A stretch of 12,736 nucleotides of DNA from Bdellovibrionales bacterium (GTDB lineage Bacteria; Bdellovibrionota; Bdellovibrionia; Bdellovibrionales; UBA1609): assembly GCA_016716765.1 (NCBI GenBank), contig JADJVA010000019.1:1-12736 (forward strand), written 5' to 3'. The notes under the pieces are model-generated. The model ran no database searches. It was not told the DNA's origin and saw only the letters and a program-made list of their open reading frames with translations. Below, piece by piece: positions 1 through 7,855 of this stretch. Made by a program: the position numbers and the translations under genes. Numbering within the stretch: the first letter of the stretch is position 1; every line of letters begins with the position of its first letter.

Positions 1-1751
1 ATAGAGAATCGTGCCCTCATTCAGAGGCGGCATGAATTCTGAGCCGAGCTTAAAAACACTGGCAGAGTGGCAAGTAAAAAAGCACAACCGCGCCAGCGAC
101 AACCTTCCAGCGCTTTTCCACGGCCCAGTCCACGATTGGTCCATAGTACTTGAAAAGACTTTACCACTGGATGCTCTTCTTCCCGGAATAGGTTTTCCCG
201 ACAAGCACAGCATTCCTAATTCGCGAGAGCCATGCCGGTTTTAAAATGTCGAATAGAAAAGTCGTAAAGGCGACTCTTAGCGCCGGATCAAGGGTGATAC
301 TCCAAAATCGCTGCGACAATCATGGAAAGGTTTTTTGTATAAGCAAAGGGGCTTAAAGAGCTTTCCTTCTTGGGCTTCCAAAGCAAAAAATCGGAACAAA
401 AGACACGGCAATACGAGGAGAGAGTAGAAGCTCGCGGGACCCACCTCCTTAATGGCCTGAATCACGACTTCTTTGACATCTTCCTTTTCCCGCTCTTCTC
501 CCTTCCTCGATATGTTTGTGGGCATTTTCCACAACCACAATAGCCGCATCCACCATGGCGCCAATTGGCGATAGCGATGCCGCCAAGGCTCAATGTTGGA
601 TGAAATCCCACGAGATGCATGGGAATAAAGCTAATGAGTACCGCCAAAGGCAGTGTCATGATGGGAATCATGGCGCTTGGAATGTGCATCAAGAAAATCA
701 AAATCACTAAGCTCACGATAATCATTTCAATAATGAGTTCCGTGAGTTAAGGTACCGACCGCCCTACGAATCAGGTCGGATCTGTCATAGGTAACAACGA
801 GGTCGAGTCCTCGGGAAGGACGCTTTAGTGTCTTCAATTTTCTTTTTAACGGCATCAATGACTTTGTGGTATTTCGCCGTAACGCATAACCACGATTCCA
901 CCGACGGCATCACCCTGACCGTCAAGATCGGCAATCCCACGGCGGATATCCGGCCCGACTGTGACCTTAGCTACGTTTTTCACATAAATCGGAGTTCCGG
1001 CCCTCGTAAATCGACAACGATATTTCCGATGTCTTGCCGGTTCTTGATATAACCTCGGCCACGAATCATGTACTCGGTGCCGGAAACCTCAAGAAGTCGG
1101 GCTCCAACATCATTGTTTCCGGATTTAATCGCCTCGGTAACTTTTGCGAGAGGGATTTTGTAGGCTAGGAGTGCATTCGGATTCACCTTCACTTGATATT
1201 GTTTTTGAAAGCCTCCTATGGCGGGAACCTCAGCCACGCCAGGCACCGTTTGCAGAACATAGCGCAAGAACCAATCCTGGTGAGAGCGCAGGTCCGCAAG
1301 AGAACGCTTCCCGTCTTATCGACAATTGCGTACTGAAAAATCCAGCCGACTCCAGTAGCGTCAGGGCCGAGTTCGGTGTTTACCTCCTTCGGGAGCTGGG
1401 GCGTGATTTTCGACAAATATTCAAGTGTTCGCGATCTAGCCCAATAGGGATCAGTGCCATCTTCGAAGATCACGTAAACATAAGAAAAGCCAAAGTCGGA
1501 AAATCCACGGATGTCTTTGACCTTCGGGGCACCGAGCATGGCGCTGATAATCGGATAAGTGACCTGATCCTCGATAATGTCCGGCGACCTGTCCCACTTT
1601 GAATAGATAATAACCTGCGTTTCAGAAAGATCGGGAATAGCGTCAACGGGGATTGCTTGCAGGAAAACCACGCGGCGATGGATGCCACCGCCGTGAGCAT
1701 AAAAACGAAGTATCTGTTTCTAGCGGAGAATTCTATAATTTTCTCAATCAG
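1..1751 (-). CDS. cusA: CusA-type heavy-metal RND efflux permease, N-terminal part (frameshifted, runs off left edge)
   Basis: Inner-membrane proton-driven pump subunit of a Cu(I)/Ag(I) tripartite efflux system. Visible on the minus strand in order: first membrane helix (IEKIIEFSARNRYFVFML, about 1748-1700), then IPVDAIPDLSETQVIIYS and the stretch SPDIIEDQVTYPI, GAPKVKDIRGFSDFG and VYVIFEDGTD, PGVAEVPAIGGFQKQYQV (near 1230), GNNDVGARLLE (near 1110), and the TM4 segment GAMVDAAIVVVENAH (near 560-510) whose Asp corresponds to the proton-relay Asp of CusA. The window stops at EFMPPLNEGTILY, about 580 residues into a family of about 1040. The SETQ and FEDGTD motifs favour the Cu/Ag CusA branch over CzcA. 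The frame breaks several times, for example near 1305 (GG where GGG restores GKRSLADLRSHQDW) and near 575. No ATG exists at the expected start: cusB ends TAA at 1754-1752 and is followed directly by CTG. Removing that one C would give a TAATG overlap and start MIEK, so the start is uncertain. The opposite-strand ORFs here are shadows. Confidence 0.9.
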
Positions 1752-2940
1752 TTACCCGCCGACTTTCGGCATGCAGTGCTTCATTTGCTCATGCCACTCT
1801 TGTCCCTTTGGACACTCGGGGACTTTTGGCTTCTCACTCGCTCCATCACCCTGGTCTTGGGCACCTGCCTGGGAGGAGAGAACACCCTTAGCCGTGACTC
1901 TGAGTCCACAAGAAAATTGGCACTCGTACACTTTTCCTCACCAGGCTCTAGACCCGAGCCTATTGCCAATTCGTCACCTGCATAGTGTTTGATAACAACG
2001 GTCCGCGGTTCAAAATGGCCGTCGTGTTTACCACAAATGCCCAGGCTTCTTGCCCGAATCAAGCACGGCATCAAAAGGACGACGACTTGCTCTCCAAGAG
2101 GGGATAAAATGGTAACATTCACAAATGCTTCCGGACGAAGCAGGGCTTTAGCGTTGGGAACAAGAATACGAACTTTAGCGGTTTCTAGTTGTCGGGTTAA
2201 TGACTCGATCAACGGAAGCCACTTTTCCAAAGAGTTCTTGACTCAAGCGCACCGCCGGAAATTTTCACCTGCTGACCGGACTCAACGCTTGAGAGATCCA
2301 TCTCAAAAACTTCCGCATAGATCAAACATTTTCACCCGGCGACGTGATAAGGAGATTTGAACCAGTGGTCGCACCGCCTGAAGAGCGAAGTTTTGCAATC
2401 TGCTGATCGGAGAGACCTAAAATTTTCAGGCGAAGTTTAGCGGACTCAACCATTCTGACTGCCGAATGTTTCACATCGGCAATGGGTGCGTCTTTTACTC
2501 GCTCCAACTGCCTGATAGCCTCGACATATTCATTTTGTGCCGTATAAAGTTCGGGATCGAACGCCACGCGTCCTGCTGCCTCGACTGACTTAAAGAGTGC
2601 TTTCTCTCCACAACACCATATTTCACACCAATCATTTGAATACGATTGTTACTGAGCTGAAACATGGCATGTCCTCGGGAACATGTGCCTGCGACTGATC
2701 GGCAGCACTACTACCGAGGGCATCAACCTTGACCAAATCCATTGAGCAAATCGGACATTTTCCAGGACCATCCTTTCTGACCTGTGGGTGCATGGGACAG
2801 GTCCACACTTCCTTTGACCTTCGTGCTGGTGGACAATCTCGGACTTATTGTCAGCGCTTTCTTTTTCGTACAAGAAGAAACCCTGCGCCGAGAACAGCCA
2901 TGAAAATTACAGAAAAAATGAGCTTGAAATTATTTTTCAT
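1752..2940 (-). CDS. cusB: CusB-type periplasmic adaptor with heavy-metal-binding domain (frameshifted)
   Basis: Membrane-fusion protein linking the CusA pump to the outer-membrane channel. Starts at ATG 2940 inside the cusC stop (CTATGA overlap), with an N-terminal membrane anchor MKNNFKLIFSVIFMAVLGAG. About residue 45 carries the YHS-like heavy-metal-binding motif WTCPMHPQV, then GPGKCPICSMDLV (2805-2740), typical of CusB-class adaptors. The central hairpin region includes FDPELYTAQNEYVEAIRQLE (about 2560-2500) and LKILGLSDQQIAKL. The C-terminal region contains EPRTVV, GSGLEPGE and ANFLVDSESRL. Corrected length is about 396 aa, the usual family length. At least five frameshifts are seen (near 2875, 2810, 2675, 2610, 1895), most repaired by one base in a homopolymer, for example GAGGACATG to GAGGGACATG restoring GHAMFQLSNNRIQMIGVKYG. 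The end is unusual: a tail with CPKGQEWHEQMKHCMP before TAA at 1754-1752, rich in Cys, His and Met and possibly a metal-binding extension. Confidence 0.9.
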
Positions 2941-4197
2941 AGTTTATCCCCATCCACCGGAAGATCGCTTATCGAAGCACCAACGGTTTCTCTAAAGCCG
3001 TCAGTGCATCCACAAAACGAGCTAGATTCCTGTAGTAATCAATCCGAACGGAATATAGGGGGCGTTCGGCATCCAAAAAGTTCCTGAAACCCCACGCGTC
3101 CGGCACTGTATGCGGCTCGTGACGAATTCAATGCACTCGTGGATTGAGGGATCAATGCCGTTTCATAAATCTTTAAAAGTTTGGCGAGGGTTTCCGCTTT
3201 CGTGCCTAAATTTCTCGTATCCGATTCCACCTGGCGCTTTGTTAGCTCCAGGCGTTTTTCGACTTCCATTGCCTTTGCGGAAGCCTGGGAGACTTCGCTG
3301 GTTTGCTTTGAAAAACCAAAGCGGAATTGTCATTTCCACGCCGAATGAATAGGCATTATCCGGAGCATTGGCCCAAAAGGCACCGATAGTTCAGCATGAA
3401 GTCCGGAAGATAGCTTTGCTTTTGCGAGGCTTCTATTCGTTCCGCCTCTGAAAGCCAAGCCTTCTGTGCTGAGATCATCTTGGAATTTTGCAGAGCGAGT
3501 TCTTTGATTTTATCGATAGAAATAGTGATTCTAGGTGTCTTTAAATCATCTTTCGGTAGATCCAGCTCGCTTTCAAGGGTCACGATTGAGAAGTGCGTTG
3601 AGGGAAGAGCGTTGGGCCACAAGCTCTTGCGACTGCAAAAGGATTTCGTTCTCGATTTTTGTCTGCTCCACATGGAGCCTTCATTTCGTCTTGCTGAGGT
3701 ACGGCTCCAGTGGCACGCCTTGATTCGACAATTCTCGCAATTTCACGAAGAGTTTCTTTTTGTGCTTCGAGCAAAGAGGAGATTTTCTTAGCGGAATAGT
3801 AGTCAGAATAAAGAGAAAGAGCTTTTTGTCTGATTTCCAGTTTTTTATCGAGAAACTCCTCCTTTCCGGCCTCAGCATTTGAGCTTTGCATGGAACCCAT
3901 GGAAAAATAGTTTGTCGGGAACATGACCTCCTGGGACAGTGTCCAAGATTGCATGTCGCCCATGACTCTTTGCTCGGCAGTCATATTGGTTTCACGCATG
4001 AGACCAACTCGGGGGTTACTCAAAGAATATTTTGAAGAGATGGCTGCGTCTTCAGCATTTGCCCGTGCCTGGGAACTCGCAAGCTCGGGATTGCTCGCAT
4101 ACACGTTTTTTAGAACCTCCAAAGGGGTTAACGTATCGGCGAACGCCGAAAACGACGTGGTGGTAAGTAAAAAAAGACCTATTAGTGGTATTTTCAT
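2937..4197 (-). CDS. cusC: TolC-family outer membrane efflux channel, CusC-like (frameshifted)
   Basis: Outer-membrane channel of the tripartite metal pump. The start ATG at 4197 gives a clear signal peptide (MKIPLIGLFLLTTTSFSAFA, cleavage before DTLTP). The mature start LTPLEVLKNVYASNPELASS is typical of outer membrane efflux proteins (OEP/TolC), followed by long Ala/Glu/Lys-rich helical stretches such as KLEIRQKALSLYSDYYSAKK and IARIVESRRATGAVPQQDEM, then LPDFMLNYR and, near the end, AAYSAGRVGFQEL(L)DAE. Corrected length is about 420 aa, normal for CusC/CzcC-like channels. Frameshifts occur near 3665, 3580, 3400, 3300, 3085 and 2965. The true C-terminus reads ETVGASISDLPVDGDKL and stops at TGA 2939-2937, overlapping the cusB ATG, a translationally coupled junction. 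A weak AGGA Shine-Dalgarno lies about 10 nt before the start. CusC versus another heavy-metal TolC protein is decided by its neighbours. Confidence 0.87.
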
Positions 4198-4273
4198 AGT
4201 AGCGATTCCTGCCTGAAGTCCCTGAGGGTGTCTTCAAATACCAATACGAATCGAATTGAGGGTTTGTGACAGG

Positions 4274-4769
4274 TCATTTATTTTTCTCTTTAAGGAAAGT
4301 CTGAGACTTGTCCACCCATTCCAAAATGATTCGTCTTTCTTCGTTTGTTAGGCTGGATTCTCGGTGCAAAATCCAATAGCGAAATGGCGGCATGGAATTT
4401 TCCTTGGCGACATCGCCGATCGCCTCTAGGTCTTCGGATGGGACCCCATGCCCCCGAAAGGAAAGTCATTTGTAAAATCCAAGTGCTCTTTAGCCTCCTC
4501 GATATCACCATCAATAAGCTGTCTGGCGCCGGGAATTTGTAGTACCAAAGGGTATTGTGTGTTCTGACTGTGGCAGTCGAAGCACTTCTTTTGGAAAATC
4601 GGTTTTACTTTGTCTTTGTAAAGCTCATTGATCCGCGAGAGTTGATCATTGGGGGCTTCGCTGGCACCTGCGTCGTTTGAGCGGCGTGATGGTTCTTGTG
4701 GGCAAAGGTCGTAGAAGAGAAAATGAAGAGAAACAAAGCGAGTAAGGCGAATTTTTGACTAGATTTCAT
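4274..4769 (-). CDS. Exported c-type haem-binding protein (Haem_bd-like, CFDCH), two frameshifts
   Basis: Probable periplasmic single-haem protein. It starts at ATG 4769, preceded by GAAGGAG, with signal peptide MKSSQKFALLALFLFIFSST and cleavage after TFA, followed by a His-rich HKNHHAA. The haem attachment motif is KKCFDCHSQNTQYPLV. Downstream, KEHLDFTNDFPFGG, ENSMPPFRYWILHRESSLT and RRIILEWV match the layout of the Haem_bd family (CxxCHS, then GREHLNF, MPP..Y...H....L...E...L..W). The frame breaks twice. Adding one A to CAAACGACG restores NDAGASEAPND, and adding one G to CGGGGGCATGGGG restores FGGHGVPSEDLEAIGDVAKE. Both are homopolymer runs. Corrected length is about 165 aa, stop TGA at 4276-4274, 76 nt before cusC. 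In this operon it may be an electron-transfer partner or copper-linked redox protein; no function is proven. Confidence 0.8.
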
Positions 4770-4792
4770 CACTCCTTCTTTCTAAAAGCGAA

Positions 4793-4828
4793 AGGCTTGC
4801 TCCGCATGAATTATTACGAAGCAAGCCT
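4793..4828. other. Inverted repeat / hairpin between two minus-strand genes
   Basis: AGGCTTGCT at 4793-4801 is complementary to AGCAAGCCT at 4820-4828, a perfect 9-bp stem with an 18-nt loop and two more possible pairs inside. On the minus strand the stem is followed by TTTCGCTTTT, so it could be a weak terminator or processing site between the 129-aa protein gene and the haem-protein gene, or an operator. The T-run is interrupted, so it is not a strong intrinsic terminator. Confidence 0.4.
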
Positions 4829-4859
4829 CAATGCTGTGACAGCCTTGTAAAAAATCTTT

Positions 4860-5249
4860 TTAATCCGTAAGCGTCCTCCAAGAGGGGAAAGCTACTCCAC
4901 CTTGTACGTGTAGGACAAATGGACGGGCACTTTCGAAATTTGACCACATTAGGCAGTACTCCTGCTTACTGGTTGGTCTGAATTCTTCCTGAATGCCTGC
5001 TACTTCATCTCGCTTCACCGGATAGAAAACGTCTTTGCCCGCATGGTAATGGATATTGAAGTTCACGGGACTTTTAGATTTGAACGAATAGATGAGCTTC
5101 TTTGGGGCACCAAGGTCCATGCACTCTTCGTGAACTTTTCCCGGTGGAATATTCTTTTCAATTTCCTTCGCCGCTCCTCTTGTCGACGCAAAGACCACAC
5201 CTGTGGAAATTATGATAATCAACGGAAAAGCTGAAAAGGAAAGCCTCAT
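4860..5249 (-). CDS. Exported 129-aa protein, GOLD/p24-like pattern, conserved in metal loci
   Basis: Intact frame. Signal peptide MRLSFSAFPLIIIISTGVVF with cleavage after VFA, so periplasmic. The start ATG at 5249 is preceded by GGGGAA, and the gene begins 37 nt after the stop of the upstream small gene, so they are probably co-transcribed. The mature part has two cysteines: HEECMDLGAPKKLIYSF at the start and EYCLMWSNFES near the end, with PVNFNIHYHAGKDVFYPV between them. The arrangement E-C, a beta-strand, FNIHYH, then YC(L/M)WSN..S resembles GOLD/p24 beta-sandwich domains, where two such cysteines form a disulfide and the second sits in an FCFSNxxS motif. The HYH triad plus a nearby His could bind metal. 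I recall similar hypothetical proteins near metal-resistance genes but cannot name a family; the fold assignment is inference. Confidence 0.75.
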   Translation of the reverse strand: MRLSFSAFPLIIIISTGVVFASTRGAAKEIEKNIPPGKVHEECMDLGAPKKLIYSFKSKSPVNFNIHYHAGKDVFYPVKRDEVAGIQEEFRPTSKQEYCLMWSNFESARPFVLHVQGGVAFPSWRTLTD

Positions 5250-5286
5250 TTTAATTCCCCTAAGTCGTCCCTAATACAGGTGGCCT

Positions 5287-5574
5287 CTACTGCGCGTGAC
5301 AAGCAATCGAAGTATCATGTTTCATGCAAAGATAGTTAAACTCCATATTCATGCCGTCATGGGATACATAGATTTTTACCTTTGAGTCTTCCCCTGAATT
5401 CCAAGCCTTGTAACCTGTAAAATGGGGAATATGGCTTGGATTATTCTGCTTAAAATCGTCAAGGGCGGAGGCAGCCGCCGCCTGCAACTCGTCGATCGAA
5501 AATGCAGCCATAGCAGAGGAGCCGAACGCTAACAGAGAAAGACCAAGAATCGAGCTGAACAGATATTTTTTCAT
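5287..5574 (-). CDS. Small exported Cys/His protein (95 aa), first gene of the minus-strand unit
   Basis: Intact frame. Signal peptide MKKYLFSSILGLSLLAFGSS with cleavage after AMA, leaving a mature protein of about 72 residues. The mature sequence has an amphipathic Ala-rich helix (IDELQAAAASALDDFKQN), then HIPHFTGYKAW, VKIYVSHDGMNMEF and a C-terminal YLCMKHDTSIACHAQ containing two Cys, two His and a Met. That ending could be a copper site or a disulfide loop. It is the first gene after the divergent control region and lies about 82 nt from the strong inverted repeat at 5656-5684, so it is the best candidate for direct CsoR control on this strand. No family recognised. A CusF-like role as periplasmic copper carrier is possible by position only; it lacks the CusF fold motifs I would expect. 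Confidence 0.75.
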   Translation of the reverse strand: MKKYLFSSILGLSLLAFGSSAMAAFSIDELQAAAASALDDFKQNNPSHIPHFTGYKAWNSGEDSKVKIYVSHDGMNMEFNYLCMKHDTSIACHAQ

Positions 5575-5631
5575 AAGAGTGCCCCAAAGTTGAAGCTCAA
5601 TTGAGAGCCAGATTTCTATAAAACCTTAATT

Positions 5632-5660
5632 TAACTATCGCTCATGGATCGGAAAGTCAA
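5632..5660 (-). promoter_or_regulatory. Candidate minus-strand promoter for the efflux unit
   Basis: On the minus strand a good -35 box TTGACT (5660-5655) overlaps one arm of the large inverted repeat. A -10 would fall at 5638-5632, where ATAGTT/TAGTTA is only a weak match. Overlap of the -35 with the operator would allow repression. The -10 is poor, so confidence is low. Confidence 0.35.
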
Positions 5661-5684
5661 TATACCCGTGTGGGGTATATTGAC
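5656..5684. promoter_or_regulatory. CsoR-type operator 1: perfect 12-bp inverted repeat
   Basis: GTCAATATACCC, a 5-nt spacer GTGTG, then GGGTATATTGAC: both 12-nt arms match perfectly. The core TATACCC-N5-GGGTATA agrees with operators described for CsoR copper sensors (AT-rich flanks around a C-tract and G-tract). It sits in the divergent region between the efflux unit and csoR, centred about 96 nt before the start of the 95-aa protein. Confidence 0.82.
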
Positions 5685-5726
5685 CGAGGCGTTTCGCCCA
5701 TAGTCGTCACAGCAAAAGCGTTAAAA

Positions 5727-5742
5727 ATACCCCTATGGGTAT
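5727..5742. promoter_or_regulatory. CsoR-type operator 2, in front of csoR
   Basis: ATACCC-CTAT-GGGTAT, 6-bp perfect arms with a 4-nt spacer, very close to the ATACCCtacgGGGGTAT style of known CsoR sites. It is centred about 70 nt before the csoR start and about 64 nt from operator 1, suggesting one operator per divergent promoter and autoregulation of csoR. No convincing -35/-10 pair for csoR could be placed by eye. Confidence 0.72.
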
Positions 5743-5804
5743 ATCTGGACAAACTCCCCAAAAACGCTACGTTCACGCCGGATTTAACCAGAGGAATGAG
5801 TTTC

Positions 5805-6094
5805 ATGACAAAAAAATCCGTTCAAAATCATCCCTGCTACACGCAGCACATCAAGAAACTGAACCGAGTCATCGGGCAACTTGAAGGCGTTAAGAGAGGA
5901 TGATAGAGGATCGACGCTATTTTGCCGACATTTTAACGCAGACTAGGGCCGCAGCTTCGGCGTTAAAGAGTATTGAGATCGCTGTTCTTGAATCCCATCT
6001 CACACATTGCGTTTCAGATGCCATGGCGTCCAATAGTCACACTAAGGCAATGGCCAAGGTTGAGGAACTCGTCGATTTAGTGAGACGTTTTTGA
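5805..6094 (+). CDS. csoR: CsoR/DUF156-family metal-sensing repressor (one frameshift)
   Basis: Small all-helical DNA-binding repressor that releases DNA on binding Cu(I). Start ATG 5805 was chosen because GAGGA lies 9 nt upstream; the ATG at 5796 abuts that ribosome site, and the open frame further left crosses operator 1. Sequence in order: NHPCYTQHIKKLNRVIGQLEGV, RMIEDRRYFADILTQTRAA, SALKSIEIAVLESHLTHCV, then MAKVEELVDLVRRF. The frame breaks near 5898: AAGAGAGGATG needs one base (or a 2-base removal) to join QLEGVKR to MIEDRR. Of the three usual Cu(I) ligands, the His and second Cys are present (SHLTHC), but the first Cys, in the usual YCVDIL, is Phe here (YFADIL). A Cys near the N-terminus (HPCY) might substitute. 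Corrected length is about 97 aa, normal for the family. It heads the plus-strand unit. Confidence 0.88.
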
Positions 6095-6118
6095 AGAGAG
6101 CCGGTTTTGGGGGTCTTT

Positions 6119-7855
6119 ATGGAAAGAATGATTCGACTGCTAGGATTATGCTTGGCGTTTGCCATATCGACTCTAGCCATTGCTCAGCCGCCCCACAATC
6201 ATGAAGGAACCGGCAATAATCGCGGAGAATTAAAACCGGGCCGCTACGTCGGATGGATTGCGCTTGATGGGCGAAATGAGAAAATCGCCGTCTTAGCAGA
6301 GTTTTTTCTTGAATCACCGACGATTTAAGGAATTTCCCGCGTCTCGTTGCAAGCGTCCGCCTGGGTCTTGGTGGTTACAATAGTCATGAGTACATCACGG
6401 AGACATTCAAAGACCTGAAGTATGATTTTGATAATGGAAATCTCACATTTGATGAGCGTGATCGTGACCTTCTCATGACCACAAAGATCTATCAGCAAGA
6501 TGGGCGAGCAAAAATTGTTGGCCAAGTGTTTGTCCGAACTTCTGCAACAACGGGCACGGTCGAACTCCTTGAAGAGTCGGATGAGCCGGGAGACGATGAG
6601 GACTCCGTGCCGTCAATTCAACCTGAAGTTAATGCTTCCCCATTTATTCCGCTTTAGACGCGGCCAATATGAAGGCGATTGCAATGGAAACGGAGCAGCT
6701 CTACAGGTTCAGACGGTTCGTGGTCTTCAGGCCAATGAGTCCGAATCCAGAGGCAGTGGTCTTGAGCGCCACTATGGAATTACTGCGAGGCTTGCATTTA
6801 AAAATGACAGTTTCTGTGGCGACCTACCATCCGATCGCTGGTGTACGAAGTTCCATTTTAAGAGAGGATCTTATAACTTCTACCTTGGAAAACTGAATCT
6901 ACAGGGAGAGCAGTCATCGGAAGAGTGCCGGGTTAAGTCTGGTGAGATTACCTGCCGCATTCGCACTTTCCGTGAGTTACTCACTTGCAAATTTACAAAG
7001 AAGCAAGACGTCGCCCAAGAGGCTCGGTTTTTCACGAGACGATATAACCTATTTCCTACGGAAGAGCAGAATCAAGATTTGCCGCCTCCGGCACCTCCTC
7101 TCAACGAAGCCCTTTCGACAGCCCTAAGAGGATCATTCTTTGGATACGTTCACAATGAGACAACCGATGTCTACTTTCCCGTTCGGCTCGATGTCTTCCC
7201 CTATTCTTCAACGGACAATCCTCATAATCCCAACCAGATGATGATTAGTTCGACGGCATCCATATATTTGGGCGGTGCCGGATCAGAATCCATTGTTACA
7301 CAGAGGTATGAGCCACGCTCATTTTATATTCGTCCAGGGTTTACACTTTCTGGTCCCGACGCGGACTCGTTCTTTTTCGATAGTCGAGTGGAAAAGGGTT
7401 ATGTGCGAGGAGTATGGTATTCCCCCACGAGTTTGGAAAAAGTCGGAACAGTTCAGCTTGTTAAGGGGGCGCTACCGGCTCTTCCTAAAGAAGCTAAAGT
7501 GCTTCCCTCGTTTGCAGGAGAATTCAAACGAACTATCCCGCGCAGCCAGATCTCCCAGTGGATTCGATTTATTTTTCCAGCGCAGCCAAACTATCTAACG
7601 GATCATTTGATTCGATTTTCTGGCTCTTACCAGGCCGCGGTGGGAACCACTCCGATTCGCGATATTGAAAAGGGTACATTTGATCCTTATACAGGAAGAA
7701 TCGGTTGGCTGATTTCAAAAGACGATGCTTCCACATCCGGTAGTGGATACATCGATACTGACGCCGCACATCTCTTCTTTCCTCCGAGCCCGATATTTGG
7801 CGTTGTGGCTAACTCTTATATTTATGAACGCTTTGAACGGGAGGTGACAAAATGA
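6119..7855 (+). CDS. Large exported protein of repeated beta-rich modules, unknown family (frameshifted)
   Basis: Not recognised. It begins at ATG 6119, 24 nt after csoR, with GGGGG 5 nt upstream. An open frame exists further right from about 6500, but its first 50 or so residues are out of frame. Signal peptide MERMIRLLGLCLAFAISTLA with cleavage after AIA, so exported; the mature start is QPPHNHEG. Frame breaks near 6320 (one C added to CCGACG gives SPDDLRNFPRLVASVRLGLG) and near 6645. Corrected length is about 578 aa. By eye there are four modules, each opening with a G-x-Y/F type strand: GRYVGWIALDG, RRGQYEGDC, LRGSFFGYVHN, FAGEFKR. Three of them later carry a related stretch: YDFDNGNLTFDERD, GYVRGVWYSP, FDPYTGRIGWLISKD. 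Module 2 has about six Cys, suggesting disulfides. The stop overlaps the oxidase start (ATGA), so the two are coupled. Likely a periplasmic or surface partner of the oxidase; inference. Confidence 0.7.

Noticed and set aside
1144..1602. 152-aa open frame on the plus strand
   Set aside because: It lies opposite conserved cusA sequence (VDKTG, FEDGTD and related motifs) and its translation has no family features, so it is a shadow frame.
5670..5804. Upstream extension of the csoR frame starting at 5670
   Set aside because: It runs through operator 1 and operator 2 and lacks a ribosome site. ATG 5805 with GAGGA 9 nt upstream starts the conserved protein.
6500..6640. Start of a 451-aa frame at 6500 as the beginning of the repeat protein
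   Set aside because: This segment overlaps the in-frame sequence LLMTTKIYQQDGRAKIVGQV, which continues the signal-peptide-bearing start at 6119. The 6500 start is an artefact of a frameshift near 6645.
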